Assembly (NCBI GenBank): GCA_005779345.1
Contig: SXJQ01000217.1
Span: forward strand, 1-17,083
Length of the DNA: 17,083 nt
From: Actinomycetota bacterium
GTDB taxonomy: Bacteria; Actinomycetota; Acidimicrobiia; IMCC26256; PALSA-610
Reading direction: 5' to 3'
Shown: one piece after another, positions 1-7,280 of the stretch
Numbering within the stretch: the stretch's first letter is position 1
Layout: every line of letters starts with the position of its first letter
Made by a program: the position numbers and the translations under genes
The notes under the pieces: generated by a model
Database searches by the model: none
Told to the model about the DNA's origin: nothing
The model's input: only the letters and a program-made list of their open reading frames with translations

Positions 1-867
1 ACCGAGGCGCGGGTCGACCGGCTCGTCGTCGACGACGGCGAGGTCGTTGGCGTGCTCGCCACCATCGACGGCGCCGCCCGAGCGATCCGCGCGCGCCACG
101 GCGTGGTGCTCGCCGCGGGCGGCTTCATCAACAACGACGCGATGGTCGCCGAACACTGCCCGACTGCTCACGTCCCGAACGAGGCCTGGCGGGTCGGCAC
201 GCCGTCCGACGACGGGCGCGGGATCCTCCTCGGGACGGGCGCGGGCGGCGCGACGGCCCGGCTCGACTCGTTCGAGTGCGCCTTGCCGCTCGGCCCGCCG
301 CATCGACTGTGCCGCGGCATCCTCGTGAACGCAGCCGGCGAACGCTTCGTCAACGAGGACACCTACACCGGCCGCATCGGACTGCAGGCCCTCGTCGAAC
401 AGCACGGCCAGGTGTTCCTCGTCGTCGACGAGGTCGTCGCCGAACGGAACCTGCTCGGGTTGCGCGTGCAGTGGGCGGCCGAGACCGCCGCGGAACTCGC
501 CGACGACCTCGGACTCCCCCGCGACCGGTTCGCCGCGACCGTCGCCGCGTACAACGAGCACGCGGCACGCGGCGACGACCCGCAATTCCACAAACGCCGT
601 CCGTTCGTGCAGCCGCTCGGCCCGGGGCTCGGCGCCATCGACCTGCGCGTCGACCACGACGCGATCTACGCGACGTTCACCCTGGGTGGCCTCGCCGTCG
701 ACACCGAAGGCCGTGTGCTCGACGGGTCGGGCGTCCCCGTGCCGGGGCTCGCCGCCGCCGGCCGCACCTCGGTGAGCCTCGCGGCACGCGGGTACGCGAG
801 CGGGATCAGCCTCGGCGACGGCAGCTTCTTCGGTCGCCGCGCCGGCGCCCACATGGCACGACGATGA
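1..867 (+). CDS. FAD-dependent oxidoreductase, KstD/fumarate-reductase-like (5' partial)
   Basis: This is the C-terminal 288 residues of an FAD_binding_2 family flavoprotein; the reading frame is open to the left edge, so the N-terminal dinucleotide-binding part lies outside the window. Visible family signatures are a VVLAAGGF strand early in the fragment, a GILVNAAGERFVNED segment, and the C-terminal FAD-closing block: FTLGGLAVD, then GRVLD, VPGLAAAGRTS, a GYASGISLGD stretch and FFGRRAGAHMA. This family includes 3-ketosteroid dehydrogenases and soluble fumarate reductases, which move hydride between FAD and an enone or fumarate-like substrate. The substrate cannot be read from this fragment. 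A steroid or related ketone is an inference supported by the CYP125-like P450 and the KstR-type operator in the same window. The stop TGA at 865-867 overlaps a possible ATG at 864 of the next frame, but the downstream gene probably starts at 921. Confidence 0.85.
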   Translation, partial: TEARVDRLVVDDGEVVGVLATIDGAARAIRARHGVVLAAGGFINNDAMVAEHCPTAHVPNEAWRVGTPSDDGRGILLGTGAGGATARLDSFECALPLGPPHRLCRGILVNAAGERFVNEDTYTGRIGLQALVEQHGQVFLVVDEVVAERNLLGLRVQWAAETAAELADDLGLPRDRFAATVAAYNEHAARGDDPQFHKRRPFVQPLGPGLGAIDLRVDHDAIYATFTLGGLAVDTEGRVLDGSGVPVPGLAAAGRTSVSLAARGYASGISLGDGSFFGRRAGAHMARR

Positions 868-906
868 AGGCTCCGTCGGTGCCGCGAGCCACGCGCGACC
901 GATCGT

Positions 907-912
907 TACGCT
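907..912 (+). promoter_or_regulatory. Candidate -10 box for the lipoprotein gene (leaderless)
   Basis: TACGCT fits the TANNNT -10 pattern and ends 8 nt before the ATG at 921, so transcription would begin at or next to the start codon. No clear -35 box and no Shine-Dalgarno sequence is seen. The same arrangement recurs at several other genes in the window. Confidence 0.45.
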
Positions 913-920
913 GCCCGGCG

Positions 921-2318
921 ATGCGTCGCCCCGGCACCCCACACACCGCGCCCGACCGCGTGTCGGGCGGCCTCGTCGCGGGTCTCCTCGCCGCGGCGCT
1001 CGCGCTCGGTGCGTGCGCGGGCTCCTCCGAGCCGCCGGGTCGTACCGGCGGTCCGAGCGACACGCGCCCGCCGGGGACGAACCCCGACCTCGCCCGCGAG
1101 CAGAGCGACGCCGCTGCCGCGCTGGTCCCCGATCTCCTGGCCTGCCGCGACCCCGAGCCCGGCACCGAACCCGGCGCGGGCGCGCCGCTCGCGCTCGCGC
1201 TGGTCGTGGCCGACCCCGAATCGCGCGCCAAGCTCGGGATCGCACCCACCGGTGACGAATCCGCGCAGGTCCGGGCACTCGTCGATCACCTGAACGGTTG
1301 CGATGGGCGCGAGATCGAGCTGCACGTTCACGACGACTACGACCTCACCGACCCCGTGAGCCTCGCGGGGCTCTGCGACGATGTCGTGCACGACGAACAC
1401 AACGACGTCGTCATCGCCCGCGGGATCGACGCGACCTACCTCGAATGCGCCGCCGCCGAGGCGAAGCTGATCCAGCTCGGATCGGCGTCACGCGCGCAAC
1501 TCTCGGCCGCTGCGGGTCGCTGGGTCGCGATCGGCGACGAGATCGACACGCTCTCGTCGCGCACGATCCGCACGCTGGCCGACGAAGGTCGGTTGGAGCC
1601 CGGGTCGGGGGTCGGGATCCTGCGTTCCGGCGCGCCCGGCGAGCAGGCGATCGCCGATGAGGTCGTCGACGCACTCACCGGGGCACTCGGCGACATCGAC
1701 GCTCACGTGACCGAGGCCACGGTCACCTACGACGACCAACTCGGCTGTGAAGGTCTGCGCGAGGCGTACGACGCGTTCCGCGACGCCGAGGTGACCGCGG
1801 TCGTGACCCTGCTCGATCGCGCCTGCGCCGGCCCGGCCGGCCTCGAGCTCGCGGGCCTCGGCGCACAATGGATCGCGAACCCGCTCCACGACGGCACCGA
1901 CGATTCGACGGTCGACGAGCTCCAGCTCGCGGCGGGCGACGCGTACGACGGCATGCTGGCGGTCACCGCGTCGCCCGGCAACGCGGCGGCCACGATCATC
2001 CCGACCGCACCACCCGCGCTCGGGGAGGCCTGCGCGGCGATCACCGCGGCCGAGGGCGAGGACTACGAGTACGGGATCGCGCGCTACCGCTCGATCGAGG
2101 AGCTGTGCCTCGCCGTTCTGCTCGCGACCCGGGGCGACCTCGACGCATTGCAGGCCGAAACGTCGGCCGAGATCGCGCTCCCACTCCCCGACGGCCGCTT
2201 CGCCACGCTGTCGTCGACGGCCCTCGCCACGGGCCGCGACCTCGTCTACGTGCAACAACTCGAGTACGACTGCTCGTGTTGGCAGTACGTCGCCGGGCCG
2301 ATCAGCGTTCGCGGGTGA
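921..2318 (+). CDS. Lipoprotein, type-1 periplasmic-binding-protein-like
   Basis: The product is 465 aa. The N terminus is a lipoprotein signal: a basic stretch (MRRP...DRVSGG), a hydrophobic core at about residues 18-31, and the lipobox LGAC with Cys32 as the predicted lipidated residue. A Pro/Gly/Ser-rich linker follows. The rest alternates hydrophobic strands with Asp-rich loops, as in Leu/Ile/Val-type substrate-binding proteins (PBP type 1 fold). The family assignment rests on overall pattern, not on a decisive motif, so ligand binding is an inference. I chose ATG 921 over ATG 864 because it gives a normal-length signal peptide and has a -10-like box just upstream. ATG 864 would overlap the previous stop and add 19 polar residues ahead of the signal. 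No permease or ATPase gene is adjacent, so it is either an orphan binding protein or a sensor. Its last 17 bp overlap the end of the opposing sulfotransferase gene. Confidence 0.75.
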   Translation: MRRPGTPHTAPDRVSGGLVAGLLAAALALGACAGSSEPPGRTGGPSDTRPPGTNPDLAREQSDAAAALVPDLLACRDPEPGTEPGAGAPLALALVVADPESRAKLGIAPTGDESAQVRALVDHLNGCDGREIELHVHDDYDLTDPVSLAGLCDDVVHDEHNDVVIARGIDATYLECAAAEAKLIQLGSASRAQLSAAAGRWVAIGDEIDTLSSRTIRTLADEGRLEPGSGVGILRSGAPGEQAIADEVVDALTGALGDIDAHVTEATVTYDDQLGCEGLREAYDAFRDAEVTAVVTLLDRACAGPAGLELAGLGAQWIANPLHDGTDDSTVDELQLAAGDAYDGMLAVTASPGNAAATIIPTAPPALGEACAAITAAEGEDYEYGIARYRSIEELCLAVLLATRGDLDALQAETSAEIALPLPDGRFATLSSTALATGRDLVYVQQLEYDCSCWQYVAGPISVRG

Positions 2319-3627
2319 GGGCGAACCGGTCGAGGTAGAAGCCGAGCGCTTCGTATCGCTCCGCAGGGTCGAGTCCGAAGTCGGCGAGGTCGTAGACGAT
2401 CGTGCCGTGCTTGCCGCGTGGGTGTTCGTCCATGAACCCCTTCATCTCCGCGAGCGTCGTCTCGGTGAACGGCTGTCGGGCGAGTTCGTAGATGCGTCGC
2501 ACCATCGCGATGTCGTCGGCCATGAACTCGTCGAACCGCACGTCGATGGTCTGGTCCGGAGGCAGCACGTCGTGTTGGTCGGCGCAGGTGCGCAACATCG
2601 TCTCGAGCCGCGCCGACCATTCGGCCCCGGTCGCCAGTGGATCGGGGTGCGCCACGTTCATGCGTGCCGTGTAGGCCAGCATCGTGGCCATCGAGACGGT
2701 GACCGACACCGGATCGCGGTGTGTGACCACGAAGGTCGCGTCGGGGAAGGTCGCACGCAACGCGGGGAACTGTTCGAGGTGCTGCGGCGATTTCAGCACC
2801 CAACGGGTCGCGGTCGGGCCGCCCGGGCCCGGCCGGAGGAACGTGAGCGCCTTGAGCACCGTCTTCAGGTACTCGTAGTGCGGGCGTTGGTCGTGGGCGA
2901 GGTAGTAGTCGCGCCACGACGGCACGGTCGCGATCGTCTCGAACAGCATCGTCGACAGGTCGATCGCGAGGAGTTGGATCTCCTCGTGCACGTGGTCCCA
3001 CGTCATCTCGTGCATCCGCTCGAACAGCGGCATCGTCGCACCGAGGAAGTCGCAGCCGACCTTGGCCCGCGTGATCCGGGGATCTTCGTCGGGACCGCCC
3101 TCGACGCAGGTCGCGGCCTCGCCCGGCGCGGCGAACGGTTCGAGGCTCTCCCAATAGGGCAACGATCGCAGCGACGAATCGGCCGACATGAGGTTGTGGA
3201 GGTGCGTGGTTCCGGTGCGCGGCAATCCGCACACGATGATCGGCGCCGCGATCTCGAGGTCGTGGATCTCGGGGTGCCGGGCGAGCAGGTCGGCGAGCAA
3301 CAGCCGGTTCTTCAACAGCCCGGTCAGCAGCGCGACGTTGGAGAGCTTGCCGAACGGGGCGAGGTTCGCCTCGTCGCGCAGCGCGGCGCAGAGCACGTCG
3401 AGCCGTTCGCGCCACGAGTTGCATGGCCCGAAGTCGTCGAGGCCGAGTTCGGCGCGTGCCGCATCGATGAGTACGTCGGGCCGCAGTTCCATCGCCTCGG
3501 CGATCGGCACGACCGACGCGCGGACCTCGGCGATCTCGCGCGAGAACACCGGGTTCGCGAAGTCGTTGATCCGCACGGCGGAAGGTCGGGCGTGTTCCGA
3601 TCGCGCTTGTTCCGATCGCGCGGTCAC
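2302..3627 (-). CDS. Sulfotransferase family protein (PAPS-dependent type)
   Basis: The product is 441 aa. The 5'-phosphosulfate loop is seen as GLPRTGTT at residues 134-141, after a hydrophobic strand (IIVC). The 3'-phosphate-binding region is seen as LKSPQH (about 278-283) followed by FVVTHRDP (299-306). These are the marks of the Sulfotransfer_3-type family common in mycobacteria and relatives, which move sulfate from PAPS to a hydroxyl or amine; the acceptor is unknown here. The start is GTG 3627, whose bases overlap the stop of the amidohydrolase gene (GTGA), indicating translational coupling. This is the last gene of the P450-amidohydrolase-sulfotransferase operon. Residues 5-14 contain a five-residue duplication (SEQAR/SEHAR) from a 15-bp tandem duplication, so the extreme N terminus is probably not structured. 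Sulfation of a hydroxylated lipid or steroid made by the P450 would fit but is untested. Confidence 0.88.
   Translation of the reverse strand: MTARSEQARSEHARPSAVRINDFANPVFSREIAEVRASVVPIAEAMELRPDVLIDAARAELGLDDFGPCNSWRERLDVLCAALRDEANLAPFGKLSNVALLTGLLKNRLLLADLLARHPEIHDLEIAAPIIVCGLPRTGTTHLHNLMSADSSLRSLPYWESLEPFAAPGEAATCVEGGPDEDPRITRAKVGCDFLGATMPLFERMHEMTWDHVHEEIQLLAIDLSTMLFETIATVPSWRDYYLAHDQRPHYEYLKTVLKALTFLRPGPGGPTATRWVLKSPQHLEQFPALRATFPDATFVVTHRDPVSVTVSMATMLAYTARMNVAHPDPLATGAEWSARLETMLRTCADQHDVLPPDQTIDVRFDEFMADDIAMVRRIYELARQPFTETTLAEMKGFMDEHPRGKHGTIVYDLADFGLDPAERYEALGFYLDRFALTRER
3593..3621. repeat. Short direct repeat (14 bp, period 15) in the sulfotransferase N terminus
   Basis: TGTTCCGATCGCGC occurs at 3593-3606 and again at 3608-3621. 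The 15-bp period is five codons, so it duplicates five residues (SEQAR, SEHAR) of the sulfotransferase without changing the frame. It looks like a recent slippage event. Confidence 0.8.
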
Positions 3628-4751
3628 GGCAGCGTGATGCCGTAGAGCTCGGCGCAGTTGCGGCGCAGGATCCGGTCACGCTGGTACTCGGTGAGGTCGC
3701 GGGTGTGCTCGGCGAGCAGGGTCTGGCTGTTCGGCCAGGTGCTGTCGGAGTGCGGGTGATCGTTCGCCCACATGAGCCGCTCGGGGTTCACGAGATCGAG
3801 ATTGCGGAACGCGACCCAGTCGTCTTGGAACGTGAGGTACACGTTGTCGTGGAAGTACTCGCTCGGGCGCCTCGTGATCGCCCCCGAGGGGAGCCAGTTG
3901 CGGTGGCGGTCGTACGCGTGGTCGGAGCGATACATGAAGTGGGCGGCCCAACCCGCGTCGGCTTCGACGCACACGACCTTCAGCTCGGGATGCCGTTCGA
4001 ACACCGCCCCGAACACGAGCATCCCGATGATGTCCTGGTTCCCGCGGATGATCGACAGGAACGTGTTGATCCGCGGCCCGCGGGGCTTCGCGAAGAGACC
4101 GTCGCCGCCGGTGAGGATGTGGAACGACACGGGGAGGTCGAGTTCGACGCACGTCCGCCAGAAGTCGTCGTACGCCGGTGCGTCGTAGTCGTCGACGACC
4201 GGCGTCCCGGGGAGCATCACCCCGCGGAGCCCGAGCCGGCGGATCGTGTGCAGGTCGGCGATGCCCTCTTCCGGCGTGCGCATCGCGGTCTGGCCGATGC
4301 CGACCAAGCGGTTGGGGTCGGTCGCGCACCACTCGGTCAGCCATCGGTTGTAGGCGTCCATGCAGGCCCGCATGTACGCGCGGTCCTGGTGGTTGCACAG
4401 GATCATCCCGGTACTCGGGTAGATGACCTCGCTCAGCACGCCGTCGCGGTCCTGCTCGCCGAGGCGCGCGTCGGCGTCGTAACCGCCGGGGTGGAGCCAG
4501 TCCCACTCGCGATTCGTGTCGAGGCCGATCTCGTCGGCCGGGCGCCCCGCGGCCGCGACCATCGCGTAGGGCACCATGAGCTGGGTCGGCGTGTCGGGAT
4601 CGACGACCATCGAGACACCGAGCCCGGGAATCTGGCGGATTCGCGGCGCGCGGTCCGCGTACTCGGGGTCGATGCGGTCGAGGTACGTGCCGGGCGGCTC
4701 GGTCACGTGCGAATCCGCCGAGATCGTGGGCCCGACGAGCAACTGTGTCAT
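3624..4751 (-). CDS. Amidohydrolase_2 family metal-dependent hydrolase
   Basis: The product is 375 aa, normal for this TIM-barrel family. The N-terminal metal motif is ISADSHVTEP with Asp13 and His15. A later barrel histidine is His211 (VSFHIL), and the C-terminal metal aspartate lies in the ANDHPHSDSTWP segment (Asp331, His332). This branch includes ACMSD-like decarboxylases and many uncharacterised actinobacterial hydrolases; members hydrolyse or decarboxylate cyclic or aromatic acids with a bound divalent metal. The true substrate is unknown. The start ATG 4751 is supported by a strong GAGGAG ribosome site at 4758-4763, six bases upstream, and by the ATGA overlap with the P450 stop. The open frame running further upstream to 5573 is antiparallel noise over the P450. 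It is the middle gene of a coupled three-gene operon, so it probably acts on the same pathway as the P450. Confidence 0.88.
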   Translation of the reverse strand: MTQLLVGPTISADSHVTEPPGTYLDRIDPEYADRAPRIRQIPGLGVSMVVDPDTPTQLMVPYAMVAAAGRPADEIGLDTNREWDWLHPGGYDADARLGEQDRDGVLSEVIYPSTGMILCNHQDRAYMRACMDAYNRWLTEWCATDPNRLVGIGQTAMRTPEEGIADLHTIRRLGLRGVMLPGTPVVDDYDAPAYDDFWRTCVELDLPVSFHILTGGDGLFAKPRGPRINTFLSIIRGNQDIIGMLVFGAVFERHPELKVVCVEADAGWAAHFMYRSDHAYDRHRNWLPSGAITRRPSEYFHDNVYLTFQDDWVAFRNLDLVNPERLMWANDHPHSDSTWPNSQTLLAEHTRDLTEYQRDRILRRNCAELYGITLP

Positions 4752-5995
4752 TGGGTGCTCCTCGTGAAGCGGACCGGTACGTGGCGCAGTCCGGTGTGCT
4801 TGTTGCTCCGTGCCCACTCGGGCGCGCCCGTGAGTTCGACGGTCGCCCAGGCCGCGAGCGTCTCGTCGAGCAGTACCCGCAACTCGAGCCGGGCGAGGTT
4901 CGCACCGAGACAGTGATGGACGCCGTGACCGAACCCGACGTGGGGGTTCGGGTCGCGAGCGATGTCGAACGTCATCGGACGGTCGAAGACCCGCTCGTCG
5001 CGGTTCGCCGACGCCTCCCAGAACACGACCTTGTCGCCCGCCGCGATCCGCTGCCCGGCAAACTCGAGATCGCGCGTCGCGGTCCGCCGGTTGTACGCGG
5101 CCGGGCTGACCCAGCGCACCGATTCCTCGGCGGCGGTCGGCACCAACTCGGGGTGGGCGCGCAACCGGGCCCACGAGTCCGGATCGCGCGCGAGTTCGAC
5201 CAGACCTCCGGCCGCGGCGTTGCGGGTCGTGTCGGATCCGGCGGCGAACAGCAGGGTGAAGAAGCTGAGCAGTTCGGCGTCGGTGAGCGCCGGCGGGTCC
5301 TGGTCGGCCAGCGTGGCGTGCACCACGACCGAGAGCATGTCGTCGCCGGCTCGCTCTCGCTTCTCCGCGATCAGGTTCGCGCCGTACTCGAACATGCGGG
5401 CGCCCGACGCCGTCATCGACTCGTCGTAGCCACCCGCCGCGCGGCGGTTGCCGAAGTCGAACACCTGCTCGACGCACTCGAACAAGAAGTGGCGGTCGAC
5501 CTCGGGGATGCCGAGCAGGATGCAGATCGCTTGCATCGGCAACTCCGCGGCGACGTCGACGAGGTAGTCGCACTCCCCCGCGTCGTCGACAGCAGCGAGC
5601 AGGCGCCGGGTCCGGACGCGGAGGTCGTCTTCGAGCCGGGCGATCCGCCGCGGCGTGAGACCGTGCGACACGAGGGTACGGATCCGCTGGTGGCGCGGGT
5701 CGTCCATCATGTTGAGCAGCGATCCCGCGGCGGGCGAGTCGGGCAGGATCGTGCCGCCGTAGGGGCGGTCACCGCCCGTCTCCGACGAGAAGGCCACCGC
5801 GTCGCGCATCACCGCGAGTGTCTCGGCGTGGGTGGCGATCGACCAGAAGCCCTCGCCGTCGGGTGTGTGCTCGGTCGGTTCGTGCCAGTGGACCGGCGCC
5901 TCGGCGCGATGGATCGCGAACAGGTCGTGCGGGAACCCGTCGGCGAAGTTGTCGAGATCGGTGAGGTCGATGGCGGCGAGACGGCTCTCGGTCAT
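4748..5995 (-). CDS. Cytochrome P450, CYP125/CYP124/CYP142-like
   Basis: The product is 415 aa, a typical soluble bacterial P450. The I-helix oxygen-activation motif is AAGSDTTRNA (251-260) with the acid-alcohol pair Asp255/Thr256. The ExxR pair is Glu291 and Arg294. The heme loop is FGHGVHHCLG with Cys362 as the axial ligand. The N-terminal FWSIATHAETL and LLNMMDDPRHQRIRTLVSHGLTPR blocks and the late SANRDERVFDRPMTFDI and NPHVGFG segments resemble the mycobacterial CYP125/124/142 group, which oxidises terminal carbons of sterol side chains and branched lipids. Membership of that exact subfamily needs a tree. ATG 5995 gives the usual N terminus. Start-proximal promoter signals are weak (a GACTCT hexamer 7 nt upstream). 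The stop overlaps the amidohydrolase ATG (ATGA). Redox partners are not encoded nearby. Confidence 0.92.
   Translation of the reverse strand: MTESRLAAIDLTDLDNFADGFPHDLFAIHRAEAPVHWHEPTEHTPDGEGFWSIATHAETLAVMRDAVAFSSETGGDRPYGGTILPDSPAAGSLLNMMDDPRHQRIRTLVSHGLTPRRIARLEDDLRVRTRRLLAAVDDAGECDYLVDVAAELPMQAICILLGIPEVDRHFLFECVEQVFDFGNRRAAGGYDESMTASGARMFEYGANLIAEKRERAGDDMLSVVVHATLADQDPPALTDAELLSFFTLLFAAGSDTTRNAAAGGLVELARDPDSWARLRAHPELVPTAAEESVRWVSPAAYNRRTATRDLEFAGQRIAAGDKVVFWEASANRDERVFDRPMTFDIARDPNPHVGFGHGVHHCLGANLARLELRVLLDETLAAWATVELTGAPEWARSNKHTGLRHVPVRFTRSTQ
4758..4763 (-). promoter_or_regulatory. Shine-Dalgarno site of the amidohydrolase gene
   Basis: On the minus strand GAGGAG lies six bases before ATG 4751 and inside the end of the P450 coding sequence. 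It fixes the start and supports coupled translation of the two genes. Confidence 0.75.
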
Positions 5996-6013
5996 GCGGG
6001 CGAGAGTCTGCCC

Positions 6014-6019
6014 TACGAT
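6014..6019 (+). promoter_or_regulatory. Candidate -10 box for the HAD-SnoaL pair
   Basis: TACGAT fits TANNNT and ends 9 nt before ATG 6029. It sits in the 33-bp divergent spacer between the P450 and HAD genes (5996-6028), which leaves no room for separate upstream control regions. No Shine-Dalgarno sequence is seen. Confidence 0.45.
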
Positions 6020-6028
6020 CCCCGCACC

Positions 6029-6670
6029 ATGTCCAGATCGTTCGATGCCCTCCTCTACGACTTCGGCGGCGTGTTCACCGGGTCGCCGTTCGCGACCATC
6101 GGCGCCGCCGCGGCACGCTTCGGTCTCGCTGCCGAACAACTCAAAGAGATCGTTTTCGGGCCGTATCACGCCGACACCGATCACCCCTGGCATCGGCTCG
6201 AACGCGGCGAGATCACCTTCGTCGACGCCCGCGAGGCGCTCATGGCGCACGCGGCCGATCATGGCGTCGACCTCGACCCGTTCTCGCTGTTCGGGACGGG
6301 CACCGACGACGATGTCGACCACGCGATCGTGATGGTCACGCACCTGCGCGAACTGCGGGCCGAGGGCTATCGCACCGCGATCGTCACGAACAACCTCAGG
6401 GAGTTCCGGCCGCACTGGGAGAAGATGATCCCGGTCGCCGAACTGTTCGACGACATCGTTGACTCGTCGTTCGAGGGTGTGCGCAAGCCCGACCCGCGCA
6501 TCTACCGCCTCGCGCTCGACCGCCTCGGTGCCGTCGCCGAACGCACGGTGTTCCTCGACGACTTCGGGCCGAACGTCGCAGCGGCGCGCGAACTCGGCAT
6601 GGCCGGGGTCGTGGTCACCGACGATCGCGAGGCCGCCGTCGCCGAACTCGACTCGATCCTGGGTCGCTGA
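6029..6670 (+). CDS. HAD-superfamily hydrolase, subfamily IA (epoxide-hydrolase-N/YihX-like)
   Basis: The product is 213 aa. The four HAD motifs are present: motif I YDFGGVFTG with nucleophile Asp11, motif II IVTNN with Thr120, motif III Lys153 in VRKPDP, and motif IV FLDDFGPN with Asp177/Asp178. A helical cap lies between motifs I and II, as in subfamily IA. The usual second aspartate of motif I (D+2, the general acid) is Gly13. This DxGG variant is seen in the N-terminal domain of soluble epoxide hydrolases and in YihX-like phosphatases, so phosphatase activity remains possible but the mechanism may differ. The substrate is unknown. The gene is followed after nine bases by the SnoaL-like gene and is probably cotranscribed with it. 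It diverges from the P450 operon. Confidence 0.88.
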   Translation: MSRSFDALLYDFGGVFTGSPFATIGAAAARFGLAAEQLKEIVFGPYHADTDHPWHRLERGEITFVDAREALMAHAADHGVDLDPFSLFGTGTDDDVDHAIVMVTHLRELRAEGYRTAIVTNNLREFRPHWEKMIPVAELFDDIVDSSFEGVRKPDPRIYRLALDRLGAVAERTVFLDDFGPNVAAARELGMAGVVVTDDREAAVAELDSILGR

Positions 6671-6679
6671 AGCCGGGCG

Positions 6680-7168
6680 ATGGCGATCTCCGAGACCATC
6701 GCGCGCGACGAGATCCGACAGCTCGTCGCGCGATACGCCTGGGCGCTCGACTCGCGCGACCTCGACACGCTCGTGTCGCTGTTCGTGCCCGGCGCCGTCA
6801 CCCGCGAGTTCTGGGACGATTCGCTGCGCGCGGTCGGCGTCACCGTGTTGCTCGTCGGCAACCATGTGATCGAACTCGACGGTCCCGACGTGGCGCACGG
6901 CATCGTGTACTGCCTCGGCCGCGTCGAGGACCCGCCGCGGTCGGGCCGCATCGTGGAGCAGGCGATCGTGTATTCGGATCGCTACGCCCGCGGCGACGAC
7001 GGCGTGTGGCGCTTCGCCGGCCGCAAGCACGAGTTGTTCTGGGGGGTTCCGATCGCCGAGCGCCCCCTCGACCAGCCCGACGCGAACTGGCCCGAGTCGA
7101 CCACGGGTCGCGGGACACTGCCGTATCGCCTCGAATCCTGGCAACGGTTCTGGTCGCCCGGCACCTGA
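6680..7168 (+). CDS. SnoaL/NTF2-like family protein
   Basis: The product is 162 aa, the size of a single NTF2-fold domain. The N-terminal helix pattern IRQLVARYAWALDSRDLDTLVSLF is typical of SnoaL_4-type proteins, followed by strands such as TVLLVGNHVIEL and GIVYCLGRV and a WRFAGRKHELFW strand near the end. This fold houses steroid isomerases, polyketide cyclases, scytalone-type dehydratases and ring-dioxygenase beta subunits, but fold alone does not give the reaction. The gene lies nine bases after the HAD gene with only a weak ribosome site (GCCGGGCG), suggesting a shared transcript. Together with the neighbouring P450 and flavoprotein a role in small-molecule or steroid modification is plausible. 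Its last codons form the first unit of a degenerate tandem repeat. Confidence 0.8.
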   Translation: MAISETIARDEIRQLVARYAWALDSRDLDTLVSLFVPGAVTREFWDDSLRAVGVTVLLVGNHVIELDGPDVAHGIVYCLGRVEDPPRSGRIVEQAIVYSDRYARGDDGVWRFAGRKHELFWGVPIAERPLDQPDANWPESTTGRGTLPYRLESWQRFWSPGT

Positions 7169-7269
7169 GTCGCCCCGCACCTCGTCGCCCGCACCGGACT
7201 CACCCCGCACCGCCGTCGCCCGCACCGGACTCACCCCGCACCTGACACGCCGGCACCTGAGTCGCCCCC
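7161..7269. repeat. Degenerate tandem repeat, about seven 14-17 bp units
   Basis: Seven units beginning GCACC run from the stop region of the SnoaL gene almost to the end of the HNH gene: 7161-7176, 7177-7190, 7191-7206, 7207-7221, 7222-7237, 7238-7252 and 7253-7269. A typical unit reads GCACCTGAGTCGCCCC. Units 3 and 5 are identical, giving a 29-bp exact direct repeat (7183-7211 and 7214-7242). The first and last units share an 18-bp exact match (7159-7176 and 7251-7268). It fills nearly all of the 112-bp convergent gap. No protein or RNA gene is visible in it, and it is not obviously self-complementary. Confidence 0.85.
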
Positions 7270-7280
7270 AGAGCGGCGCG

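Noticed and set aside
864..920. Alternative ATG 864 for the lipoprotein, overlapping the flavoprotein stop as ATGA
   Set aside because: It would put 19 extra polar residues before the signal peptide, and ATG 921 has a -10-like box close upstream. It remains possible.
2407..3645. 412-aa plus-strand open frame antisense to the sulfotransferase
   Set aside because: The His/Arg/Val-rich translation has no motif, while the minus strand has clear PAPS-binding motifs.
4060..4067. AACGTGTT, the core of a KstR site, inside the amidohydrolase gene
   Set aside because: The outer T and A of the consensus are both missing and it lies in coding sequence; likely chance.
7161..7269. Repeats considered as a CRISPR array
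   Set aside because: Units are about 16 bp, adjacent and degenerate, with no unique spacers and no cas genes.
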